Part shown: piece after piece, positions 24,856 through 32,689 of the stretch | Layout: every line of letters starts with the position of its first letter | Numbering within the stretch: the first letter of the stretch is position 1 | From: CBDIHH01 sp965279095 | GTDB taxonomy: Bacteria; Pseudomonadota; Alphaproteobacteria; Caulobacterales; Caulobacteraceae | DNA length: 64,000 nt | Reading direction: 5' to 3' | Assembly (NCBI GenBank): GCA_965279095.1 | Contig: CBDIHH010000007.1 | Coordinates: 186,001 to 250,000, forward strand | The notes under the pieces: model-generated | The model's database searches: none | Seen by the model: only the letters and a program-made list of their open reading frames with translations | What the model was told of the DNA's origin: nothing | Position numbers and translations under genes: made by a program

Positions 24856-25372
24856 GGGAGGTCCTTCTCGCGAGGGCGGCGAGGCTCAGGGCGCTGAGTC
24901 CGAGGGAGGCCAGGCTGTTCCAGCCGGCCATGGACAGGCCGAGCCACACCCACGCCGCCTGGTCGCAGCTGGGCGGACGGATGCTCTTGCCGGCCAGAAG
25001 GTCGGCCATGGCGCCCGCGTCGACGCCCCCGGCGCCGCCGGTGCAGGTCGTCGGCCCTGGCCACCACTTCCATTCCACGCCGGCATGATAGGCCGCGAGT
25101 CCCGCGCCGAACAGGAAGATCAGCGCCAGCAGGGCGCAGGCGAGCCGCCGCACTGCGGCGCGGCGTCCGAGCCGCGCGCCGACCACCCCGGCCAGCCCCA
25201 CGGCCAGGGCCACCCAGTAGACCTCCCTCTGGCGATAGCAGAGGGCGCAGGGCGCCAGGCCGCCGAAGGTCTGGAAGGCATGGGCGACGGCCAGCATCGC
25301 CGCCGAGGCCAGGGCGGCCGCCAGGGGCCAACGATCCAGGACAAGGGAAAAGGGGGGCGAGGCTCTAGACAT
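24848..25372 (-). CDS. dsbB: DsbB-family disulfide bond formation protein
   Basis: A 174-aa membrane protein with four helices that passes electrons from periplasmic thiol oxidases to quinone. The first redox pair is in GGLAPCALCYRQRE and the second pair is formed by the cysteines of GPTTCTGG and RPPSCDQA. The sequence between helices fits the family. It lies between the yqaA-like gene (4 bp gap) and coq7 (8 bp overlap); the pairing with a quinone-synthesis gene is functionally sensible. Confidence 0.9.
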   Translation of the reverse strand: MSRASPPFSLVLDRWPLAAALASAAMLAVAHAFQTFGGLAPCALCYRQREVYWVALAVGLAGVVGARLGRRAAVRRLACALLALIFLFGAGLAAYHAGVEWKWWPGPTTCTGGAGGVDAGAMADLLAGKSIRPPSCDQAAWVWLGLSMAGWNSLASLGLSALSLAALARRTSHA

Positions 25373-25376
25373 GACC

Positions 25377-25955
25377 TTAGCGGAGGTAGTGAAGGCCGAC
25401 GATGATCGCTACCAGGACCACGGCGACGACGCTGGTGACCAGGGTCAGGCGCTTCTCCACGAAGGCCTGGATGGGGGGCCCGTAGAACTTCAGCAAGGTG
25501 GCCAGCAGGAAGAAGCGCGCCCCGCGGGTCACCACTGAGGCGATCACGAACATGGGAAAGCTGAAGGCGGCGAGGCCCGAGGCGATGGTCACCAGCTTGT
25601 AGGGGATGGGGGTCAGCCCCTTGATCAGGATCAGCCAGACCCCCCACTGCGCATACCAGGCGCGAAAGGCCTCCAGCCCCTCGGCGTGGCCCATGATGGC
25701 CAGCAGCTTCAGTCCCACGGGGGTGAGGAAATAGCCGATGGCGTAGCCGAGGATGCCCCCGGCCACGGAGGCCGCCGTGCAGATGGCGGCGTAGAGATAG
25801 GCCTTCTGCGGCCGCGCCAGGATCATCGGCGCGAGCATCACGTCGGGGGGCACGGGGAAGAAGGAGCTCTCGGCGAAGGACACCACCGCCAGCCAGGGGG
25901 CCGCATGACGGCTGCTGGCCAATCCCATGATCCAGTCGTAGGTGCGGCGCAGCAT
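25377..25955 (-). CDS. YqaA-like DedA/SNARE-associated membrane protein
   Basis: A 192-aa membrane protein of the VTT/DedA superfamily, YqaA branch. It has SFAESSFFPVPPDVMLAPM near the N-terminus, a glycine-rich GGILGYAIGYFL helix and GLTPIPYKLVTIASGL. DedA relatives are implicated in lipid-carrier flipping and envelope homeostasis; substrate is unknown for this branch. It is the first gene of the leftward yqaA-dsbB-coq7 run. Confidence 0.9.
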   Translation of the reverse strand: MLRRTYDWIMGLASSRHAAPWLAVVSFAESSFFPVPPDVMLAPMILARPQKAYLYAAICTAASVAGGILGYAIGYFLTPVGLKLLAIMGHAEGLEAFRAWYAQWGVWLILIKGLTPIPYKLVTIASGLAAFSFPMFVIASVVTRGARFFLLATLLKFYGPPIQAFVEKRLTLVTSVVAVVLVAIIVGLHYLR

Positions 25956-26059
25956 CGGATTCTCGCTCGGTCAGGCTGGGCGGTTGCTAGCAGGGTTTGC
26001 CGCCGCCGTCTCGCCGGCCGCATTGACCCTCGCCCCCCGGTCCGATACCTGGGCGAGGC

Positions 26060-26144
26060 GCGGGCGTGGCGGAATTGGCAGACGCGCCGGACTCAAAATC
26101 CGGTTCCGAAAGGAGTGTCGGTTCGACCCCGACCGCCCGCACCA
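26060..26144 (+). tRNA. tRNA-Leu (anticodon CAA)
   Basis: An 85-nt class II tRNA. The acceptor stem GCGGGCG pairs with CGCCCGC, followed by discriminator A and an encoded CCA. The anticodon stem CCGGA/TCCGG encloses loop CTCAAAA, giving anticodon CAA (reads UUG). The variable arm TTCCGAAAGGAG is long, as in leucine tRNAs, and the T arm contains GGTTCGACCC. It is a single-copy gene not inside an rRNA operon. Confidence 0.96.
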
Positions 26145-26453
26145 GCCTGCCGCCGTCGGTGCGGTTCCCGGCCGACGCCGGCCAGGCTCATCGGCCTGCC
26201 CCGCGGAGCCAAGAGTCCCCCAGCCAGCTCGGGCATTGCCGTAGCCGCCGCTCAAAACCGAGGCGCTGACGTGGGATCGTGACAGATTTGTTCACGGTCT
26301 TTGCAGTAAGCTTCCCGTGTCGGGATGTCTTTTGATGCAACGCTCGGACAGGGGGGAGCGTAGCCGTACCAATTTGTGCCATTAAGCTGCCTTTTTTGGC
26401 TTGTTTAGGCAAATACACTTAGCTAGCCTCGGCGCGTTGTGGGGGCTTACAGT

Positions 26454-27383
26454 ATGAAATGTAAATTTGCGGCCTGCGTCGCGTGTTTGTTCTTGGCCGC
26501 TTGCGGGGGTGGAGGCGGTGGCGGCGGCGGGGGTGTCACGCCGGTCGCCGCGGCCCCGGCGCCGGCGCCGGCCGCGCCGGCGACCAACGCCACCCTGACC
26601 AGCCTCCAGGCGAACCAGAGCTTCCCCAACGCCAGCAGTGCGGTGACCGCCACGGTCAACAGCAACACCAATGGCGTCAGCGGCGTGGGCCAGACCGCGT
26701 CGGCGGTCGAGGCGATCAGCATCGCCTATGACGCCGCGACCCAGGGCTACACGCTCAGCGGCGGCGGCCAGAGCGCCACCTTCCTGCCCGCCGACAAGGA
26801 TGCGGCGAACAGCAACGCCGTCGTGACGTCCTTCAGCAAGACCTCGGGGACGACCGAGAATACTCTGGTCTTGGCCAACGGCGCCAACCCCGGGGTCGCC
26901 CTGACCTATTCCGATTTCGCCGTCTGGCAGCGGGTCACGAGCAACGGCTCGCTGCGGACCGCGGTCAACATCCCGCTGGTCTTCGGGATTCCCACGGCCC
27001 CCGGCGACATGCCGCGCACGGGCACGGCCAGCTACCAGTCCATCGTCAGCGGCCTGTGGTTCACCCCGACGGACATCCGCACCCTGTCGGGGACCGGCAG
27101 CCTGAGCGCCGACTTCGCCGCCGGCTCGACCAATGTGAACATGTCCCTCAGCGGCGTCAGCGCCATCAGCGGCGCCAGCTTCTTCATCGGCAGCGTCAGC
27201 GGGACGGGCCGGATCGACGCCGCCAACGCCGCCTTCTCCGGACGCCTGGCCTCGGCGTCCGCCTACAGCGGCGCCTATGCCGGACGCTTCTTCGGCCCGG
27301 GCGCCGCCGAGGCCGGCGCGGCGTTCAACCTCTCCAACGGCGCAGGCAGCGTCGTCGGCGGCGTGATCATCGGCCACCGATAG
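26454..27383 (+). CDS. TbpB-like surface lipoprotein, putative Slam substrate
   Basis: A 309-aa lipoprotein with lipobox FLAAC (Cys17) followed directly by ten glycines and an Ala/Pro linker. The C-terminal half has the pattern of the TbpB beta-barrel domain: GTGSLSADFAAGS, repeated short strands, GTGRIDAANAAFSG, then GRFFGPGAAEAGAAFNLSN. It ends IIGHR. TbpB-type lipoproteins are displayed on the cell surface by Slam proteins, and a Slam-like gene follows after 10 bp. The ligand cannot be predicted. An AT-rich upstream segment (26270-26430) probably contains the promoter. Confidence 0.82.
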   Translation: MKCKFAACVACLFLAACGGGGGGGGGGVTPVAAAPAPAPAAPATNATLTSLQANQSFPNASSAVTATVNSNTNGVSGVGQTASAVEAISIAYDAATQGYTLSGGGQSATFLPADKDAANSNAVVTSFSKTSGTTENTLVLANGANPGVALTYSDFAVWQRVTSNGSLRTAVNIPLVFGIPTAPGDMPRTGTASYQSIVSGLWFTPTDIRTLSGTGSLSADFAAGSTNVNMSLSGVSAISGASFFIGSVSGTGRIDAANAAFSGRLASASAYSGAYAGRFFGPGAAEAGAAFNLSNGAGSVVGGVIIGHR

Positions 27384-27393
27384 CGCCTGGACC

Positions 27394-28722
27394 ATGCCTG
27401 TCGCGGGGCCCTGGGGCCCGCTTCTTGCGGCGGTCGCCCTGGCGACGGCCCTGGCCTGCGGCCACGCCCAGGCCCAGGCGGCCCGGACCGGCGTGAGCGC
27501 GGCTGAGCTGTTCGTCCTGGCCGGCCAGGCCAGCGAGGGCCGCCGGTTCGCCGAGGCCGAACGCATCTATGAGGCGCTGGAGCACGATCCGAGCCTGGAG
27601 ATCCGAACCGAGGCGCGTTTCCGTCGGGGCCTGATGCTGGCCGCCAACGGCCGTCCCGGCGCGGCGGTCGCCAGCCTGCGCCGCCTCCTGGCGGAGAAGC
27701 CGGACGCGGCGCGGGTGCGGCTGGAGTTGGCCCGCATCCTGGCGTCGATGGACGACGAGGACGGCGCGCGCCGGGAAATCCGCCGCGCCCAGGCGTCGGG
27801 CCTACCCCCCGATGTCGCCCTGGTCGTCGATCAGTTCGCCGCCGCCTTGCGGTCGGACCGGCGGTATGGCGGCTCGGTGTCGGTGGCCGTCGCGCCGGAC
27901 AGCAACATCAACCGGGCCACCCGCGCCCGCACCCTGGATACGGTATTCGCGCCCCTCACCCTCGACCGCGAGGCCCAGGGGCGGTCCGGCCTGGGCGGGC
28001 GCGCCTCCGGCCAGGCCTATGCCCGCTGGCGACTGAGCCCGACCGTCGCGGTGCTGGCGCAGGTCGGAGCCGACGCCAGTCTGTATCGCGCGCGCCAGTT
28101 CGACGACGTCGCCTTGACCGCCTCGGTCGGTCCGCAGATCAAGGTCGGCGCCGATCGCTGGCGCCCCGCCCTGGGGGTGACGCGGCGCTACTATGGGGGC
28201 GACCTCTACAGCCGCACGGGGTTCGTGTCGGCCAACTGGCTGCACCCTCTGGATCGCCGCAGCCAGCTGACTCTTGATGTCACCGTCAGCCGCAACCGCT
28301 ACGGCCCCAATCCCCTGCTGGATGGCGGGGCGGCCTACGCCCGGGCGACCATCGAGCGGTCCCTCGGGGCCCGGGCCGGGGGCAGCCTCAGCCTGCAGGT
28401 CAACCGGCAGACGGCGCGGGACCGCGGCTATGCCACGGGCGGGGGCGGCGCGAGCCTGTTCGGCTGGCGGGATGTGGCGCGCTCGACGGTGTTCGGCTCG
28501 CTCGCCGCCAGCGCGCTGGGCGCGGACGCCACCCTGTTTCCGTTCACGCAACGCCGCCGCGACCGGCTCTACCGGGCCGAGGGCGGGGTGATCCTGCGGC
28601 GCTACGCCATCCGCAGCTTCAGCCCGGTGGTCCGGCTGGTCCAGGAACGCAACCGGTCGACGGTGGGCCTCTACGATTTTCGCCGGACCAGCATCGAGCT
28701 GGGCTTCGACCGGGCCTTCTGA
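27394..28722 (+). CDS. Slam-type surface lipoprotein assembly modifier
   Basis: A 442-aa outer-membrane protein. A signal peptide (about 1-28) is followed by TPR-like helices (residues 30-150, including RFRRGLMLAANGRPGAAVAS). The C-terminal barrel domain begins with the family hallmark VAPDSNINRAT, alternates amphipathic strands and ends with FDRAF, a terminal-phenylalanine OMP signature. Slam proteins move lipoproteins such as TbpB to the outer leaflet. The partner lipoprotein gene lies 10 bp upstream, giving the classic Slam/substrate pair. Host-associated pathogens are the best-known owners. Confidence 0.86.
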   Translation: MPVAGPWGPLLAAVALATALACGHAQAQAARTGVSAAELFVLAGQASEGRRFAEAERIYEALEHDPSLEIRTEARFRRGLMLAANGRPGAAVASLRRLLAEKPDAARVRLELARILASMDDEDGARREIRRAQASGLPPDVALVVDQFAAALRSDRRYGGSVSVAVAPDSNINRATRARTLDTVFAPLTLDREAQGRSGLGGRASGQAYARWRLSPTVAVLAQVGADASLYRARQFDDVALTASVGPQIKVGADRWRPALGVTRRYYGGDLYSRTGFVSANWLHPLDRRSQLTLDVTVSRNRYGPNPLLDGGAAYARATIERSLGARAGGSLSLQVNRQTARDRGYATGGGGASLFGWRDVARSTVFGSLAASALGADATLFPFTQRRRDRLYRAEGGVILRRYAIRSFSPVVRLVQERNRSTVGLYDFRRTSIELGFDRAF

Positions 28723-28732
28723 TCCGGTCGGC

Positions 28733-29920
28733 TCACGCCGCCGCGCCCGCCAGGACATCGGCGGTATGGCGGGCGATCATCGCCTCCTCGTCGGTGGGGA
28801 TGATCCAGGCCTTCAGGCGGCTGGAGGCGGCGCTGATCAGGCCGCGGCCGCGGGCGTTGGCCTCAGGGTCCAGCGCCAGGCCGGCCCAGGCCAGGCCCTC
28901 GGCGACCGCGGCGCGGACCTGGGGCGCGTTCTCGCCGATCCCCGCGGTGAAGACGATGCCGTCCAGCCCGCCCATGGACGCCATCAGGGCGCCGGTCTCG
29001 CGGACGATACGGAAGGCGAACAGGGCCACGGCCTCCCGGGCCGCCGGCGCCGCGCTCGCCAACAGGTCGCGCATGTCGCCGGACAGCCCTGAGACGCCGA
29101 GCAGGCCGGACCGATGATAGAGCAGGTCCTGCACCGCCTCGGCGGACATCCCCGCCTGCTGCTGCAGATAGAGCACGACCCCCGGATCCAGGGCGCCGCT
29201 CCGCGTGGCCATCATCAGACCGTCGAGCGCCGTGAACCCCATGGTGGTGTCGATGCTGCGGCCGTCCCTGACCGCGCACAGGCTGGCGCCGGCCCCCAGG
29301 TGGGCCATGACCACCCGGCCCTCGGCCAGGGCGGGATCGATGGTCCGCAGTCGCCCCGAGACATATTCGTAGGACAGGCCGTGGAAGCCGTACCGGCGCA
29401 CCCCCTGGTCATGCCACGACCGGGGCAGGGCGAAGCGGGTGACGACCTCGGCCTGACCGTGATGGAAGGCGGTGTCGAAACAGGCCACCTGGGGAAGGCC
29501 GGGGCGCGCGGCCCGGGCCGAGATCACGGCCGCGATGTTGTGCGGCTGATGCAGGGGCGCCAGGGCGCCGTAGCCGTCCAGCCGGGCCAGGACGGCGTCA
29601 TCGATCAGCACCGGTCCGCTGAAGGCGGGGCCTCCGTGCACGATCCTGTGGCCGACGCCGCTCAGCCGATCGCCGCCGAGGTGGTCGTCGACGAAGCTGA
29701 ACAGGGTGGCGAAGAAGGCCTCGTGGGGGAGGGTCGGGTCGTCCCAGCGCTGTTCGGCCAGCAGGGCGCCGTCGGGCGCCCGGGCGACCAGGTGCGGCGC
29801 GCCGCCCAGCCCCTCGATCTGGCCCCGGCACAGGGGCGCCAGGTCGGGCCCGTCGATCCGCGCGAGGGAGAACTTGAGGCTCGAGGAGCCCGCGTTGAGG
29901 GTCAGGACCGCATCGGTCAC
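28733..29920 (-). CDS. ackA: Acetate kinase
   Basis: A 395-aa ASKHA-fold kinase interconverting acetate plus ATP and acetyl phosphate. It has LNAGSSSLKFSL at the N-terminus, VGHRIVHGGP, ACFDTAFH and a C-terminal FTAGIGENAPQVR. The start is GTG at 29920, overlapping the stop of the upstream pta gene (GTGA), so the two are translationally coupled. The gene ends 10 bp from the convergent Slam gene. Confidence 0.95.
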   Translation of the reverse strand: MTDAVLTLNAGSSSLKFSLARIDGPDLAPLCRGQIEGLGGAPHLVARAPDGALLAEQRWDDPTLPHEAFFATLFSFVDDHLGGDRLSGVGHRIVHGGPAFSGPVLIDDAVLARLDGYGALAPLHQPHNIAAVISARAARPGLPQVACFDTAFHHGQAEVVTRFALPRSWHDQGVRRYGFHGLSYEYVSGRLRTIDPALAEGRVVMAHLGAGASLCAVRDGRSIDTTMGFTALDGLMMATRSGALDPGVVLYLQQQAGMSAEAVQDLLYHRSGLLGVSGLSGDMRDLLASAAPAAREAVALFAFRIVRETGALMASMGGLDGIVFTAGIGENAPQVRAAVAEGLAWAGLALDPEANARGRGLISAASSRLKAWIIPTDEEAMIARHTADVLAGAAA

Positions 29921-30882
29921 ACCAATGCTCCCGCGGCGCCGGTCGATGCCAGGGCGGCGCGGGCCATCAGCACCGCCACCGCGCACGAGGCGATGCGGGC
30001 GGTCTCGGAATCCGCCCGGCTGGTCAGGATGATCGGGACCCGGGCGCCCACGACGACGCCGGCCGCGTCCGCCCCGGCCAGGAAGGTCAGCTGCTTGGCC
30101 AGGATGTTGCCGGCGACGAGGTCGGGGGCCACCAGGATGTCGGCCCGCCCCGCCACCGGCGAGACGATGCCCTTGTCCTGCGCCGCCTCGACGCTGATGG
30201 CGTTGTCGAACGCCAGCGGGCCGTCCAGCAGGGCCCCGGTGATCTGGCCGCGGTCGGCCATCTTGCACAGGGCGGCGGCGTCCAGGGTCGACTGCAGCTT
30301 GGAGGTCACCGTCTCCACCGCCGACAGGATCGCCACGCGGGGGCAGTCCACGCCCATGACATGCGCCAGGTCGATGGCGTTCTGGACGATGTCGCGCTTC
30401 TCCTCCAGGGAGGGGGCGATGTTGATCGCCCCGTCGGTGATGAACAGGGGGCGCGGGTAGCGGGGCACGTCCATGATGTAGACATGGCTGATGCGACGGG
30501 CCGTGCGCAGGCCGGCTCCGGCGTCCGTCACCGCCTGCATCAGCTCGTCGGTGTGCAGCGACCCCTTCATCAGCAGCTGGGCCTCGCCGGCGCGCACCAG
30601 GGCGACACCCCGGGCGGCGGCCGCGTGGCTGTGGGGCGTCGGCTCCAGGCGGAAGCCGGCGATGTCGGCGCCGCAGGCCTGGGCGGCCGCCCGAATCTTG
30701 GCCTCGGGCCCCACCAGGATCGGCGTGATCAGCCCCTGGGCGGCGGCTTCACAGGCCGATTGCAGGGCGACGGCGTCGCAAGGATGGATCACGGCGGTGA
30801 CCACCGGCGCCTGTCCCCGGCAGCGCGCCAGGAGCTGGGCCTGCCAGCCGTGGGTGTGGAACTCAGCGTCGGTGGTGCTCAT
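29917..30882 (-). CDS. pta: Phosphate acetyl/butyryltransferase
   Basis: A 321-aa short-form PTA_PTB enzyme without the N-terminal regulatory domains of long Pta. Motifs include LLMKGSLHTDELMQAV, YIMDVPRYPRPLFITDGAIN, GALLDGPLAFDNAIS and ADILVAPDLVAGNILAKQL. It transfers the acyl group between CoA and phosphate; the short form and linkage to fabI leave acetyl versus butyryl specificity open. It is coupled to ackA by a 4-bp overlap. Confidence 0.93.
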   Translation of the reverse strand: MSTTDAEFHTHGWQAQLLARCRGQAPVVTAVIHPCDAVALQSACEAAAQGLITPILVGPEAKIRAAAQACGADIAGFRLEPTPHSHAAAARGVALVRAGEAQLLMKGSLHTDELMQAVTDAGAGLRTARRISHVYIMDVPRYPRPLFITDGAINIAPSLEEKRDIVQNAIDLAHVMGVDCPRVAILSAVETVTSKLQSTLDAAALCKMADRGQITGALLDGPLAFDNAISVEAAQDKGIVSPVAGRADILVAPDLVAGNILAKQLTFLAGADAAGVVVGARVPIILTSRADSETARIASCAVAVLMARAALASTGAAGALV

Positions 30883-30979
30883 CGGGACCCTCCAGGCCTC
30901 GCGGCCCGCTACGAGGCCGGATCATGCGCGACTAAGCACGGGTTTCGTGACAGTCCCTCCCCCGCGCGCGGGACGAGGC

Positions 30980-31789
30980 TCAGGCCGTCAGGTGCTGGCC
31001 GCCATCCACCGGAATGACGGTTCCGGTCAGTCGCCGCGCGCCGTCGCTGACCAGGAAGGCCGCCAGGGCGCCGACATCATCGACATCGACCAGGTGATGA
31101 TCGGGCGTGGCCGCCGCGGCGGCGCCGAGGAGGTCGTCGAAGCCCTCGATACCGCTGGCGGCGCGGGTGCGGATCGGCCCCGGAGAGATGGCGTTGACCG
31201 TTATGCCCCTGGGCCCGAGCTCAGCGGCGGCGTAGCGAACCGCGCTCTCCAGCGCCGCCTTCACCGGCCCCATCAGGTTGTAGTGGGGCACCACCCGCTC
31301 CGACCCTCGGAATGTGACCGCCAGCAGGCTGCCGCCCTCGGTCATCAGGGGCTCGGCCAGACGGGCCATGCGCAGGAAGGAATGGCAGGACACATCCATG
31401 GCCAGGGCGAAACCCTCCGGGCTGCTGTCGACCACCCGGCCGTGCAGATCCTCAGCCGGGGCGAAGGCGATCGCATGCAGGAGAAAGTCCAGCCGCCCCC
31501 AGTCGGCTGTGATCCGGGCGAAGACCGCCTCGAGCGCGCCGGGGATCCGGACGTCGCAGGGCAGGAGGAGCGAGCAGCCGAGGGGCTCGGTCACCGCGCG
31601 GACGTGTGCGGCAGCCTTGTCGTTGAGATAGGTGGCGGCGACCTCGGCCCCGGCGGCGACGAAGGCGCGCGCGCAGCCGGAGGCGATGCTGGCGGCGTTG
31701 GCGATGCCGACGACCAGGCCCCGCTTGCCCGTGAGGCTGGTCGAGCGCGCGCCGGCGGCGGCCGCCGGCCCGGGCGGATCCGCGCTCAT
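30980..31789 (-). CDS. fabI: FabI-like enoyl-ACP reductase
   Basis: A 269-aa SDR-fold enoyl reductase with the FabI cofactor motif GIANAASIASG, the HAIAFAP segment and the FabI-type catalytic Tyr-x6-Lys (YNLMGPVK). It carries TVNAISPGPIRTRAASGI and ends TVIPVDGGQHL. It reduces enoyl-ACP to acyl-ACP in fatty acid elongation. Its start overlaps the stop of the upstream alpha/beta hydrolase (ATGA), so it may be an accessory enoyl reductase in that operon as well as, or instead of, the housekeeping one. Confidence 0.9.
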   Translation of the reverse strand: MSADPPGPAAAAGARSTSLTGKRGLVVGIANAASIASGCARAFVAAGAEVAATYLNDKAAAHVRAVTEPLGCSLLLPCDVRIPGALEAVFARITADWGRLDFLLHAIAFAPAEDLHGRVVDSSPEGFALAMDVSCHSFLRMARLAEPLMTEGGSLLAVTFRGSERVVPHYNLMGPVKAALESAVRYAAAELGPRGITVNAISPGPIRTRAASGIEGFDDLLGAAAAATPDHHLVDVDDVGALAAFLVSDGARRLTGTVIPVDGGQHLTA

Positions 31790-32619
31790 GCGTCGAGGAA
31801 GGCGGTGATGGCGGCGATCTTGGCGGCGTGGCCGCCGGGGGTCCGGGCGGAGGGCAGCAGCGCCTTGACGCCGTCCTTCACCAGGGCCGCGGCCTCGTCG
31901 AGGCCGGACTTGAGCGGATCGTCGTCCGTCACCGACACCAGGGTGCGCTGGGTCATCAGCGGCAGGCGCGCGCGGACATCGTGACGGAAGGAGGCGCGGT
32001 AGCCCTTGTGATAGGTGGTCAGGCCCTTGAGCACCTCGACCACCAGCCGGTTGATGGCGGTGGCCGGGGGCATGGGCAGGTTGCGGGCATGCTCGGGGTC
32101 GCGCTTGAAATAGGGGAAGTAGAGCGTCTGGTCGCGGATGAAATGCCAGGCCCACTGCAGGTGGCGGCCGAAGTCGTCGACCTCCATCTGCGGCGCATAG
32201 GTCGCCAGGTTCTCGCGCTGCTCGTCGGGGGTGAACATGCTCAGCCCGTCGAACACCACCCGCCGCACGCGGTCGGGATGGAGGATGGCGGTCTCGCAGG
32301 CGATGTGCGCCCCGGTGTGGCTGCCGTAGAGGTCCACCTGGTCCAGGCCCAGGGCGTCGAGCACCCGCGCGACGCTGTCGGCGTAATAGTCCATGTCCGG
32401 GGCGTCCGGCGTCGGGGGGGCGGAGTCGCCGTTGCCGAGGGTGTCGGGGGCGATCACCCGCCGCGTCGCGCCCAGGTCCGGCAGCAGGGACTCCAGGGTG
32501 ATCGCCGAGGCGGGCGAGGCGTGGACCATGTAGAGCGGCAGGGCGGCGCCCCCCGCCCCGCAATGGCGATAGTGCACCAGCCCCTCGGCGATGCGCACGA
32601 AGGCGCGGTCGATATCCAT
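31786..32619 (-). CDS. Alpha/beta hydrolase with GSHTG nucleophile elbow
   Basis: A 277-aa alpha/beta-hydrolase-fold protein. The oxyanion-side MVHASPASAITLE, the VIAPDTLGNGDS loop and a late histidine (GGHAAK) are present. At the nucleophile elbow, where G-x-Ser-x-G is expected, the sequence is GSHTG, placing histidine at the nucleophile position. The C-terminal cap includes FPYFKRDPEHARN. Reaction and substrate are unknown; it may act as a lyase or decarboxylase-like member. The ATG at 32619 has GAGGGG about 7 nt upstream and the stop overlaps fabI. Confidence 0.82.
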   Translation of the reverse strand: MDIDRAFVRIAEGLVHYRHCGAGGAALPLYMVHASPASAITLESLLPDLGATRRVIAPDTLGNGDSAPPTPDAPDMDYYADSVARVLDALGLDQVDLYGSHTGAHIACETAILHPDRVRRVVFDGLSMFTPDEQRENLATYAPQMEVDDFGRHLQWAWHFIRDQTLYFPYFKRDPEHARNLPMPPATAINRLVVEVLKGLTTYHKGYRASFRHDVRARLPLMTQRTLVSVTDDDPLKSGLDEAAALVKDGVKALLPSARTPGGHAAKIAAITAFLDA

Positions 32620-32689
32620 GGCTTTCCCCTCGTTGCTGTCGCCGGAGGGTGACCCGCGCGCCCGCAAAGGCAAGCGGTTTGCGCCCTGG

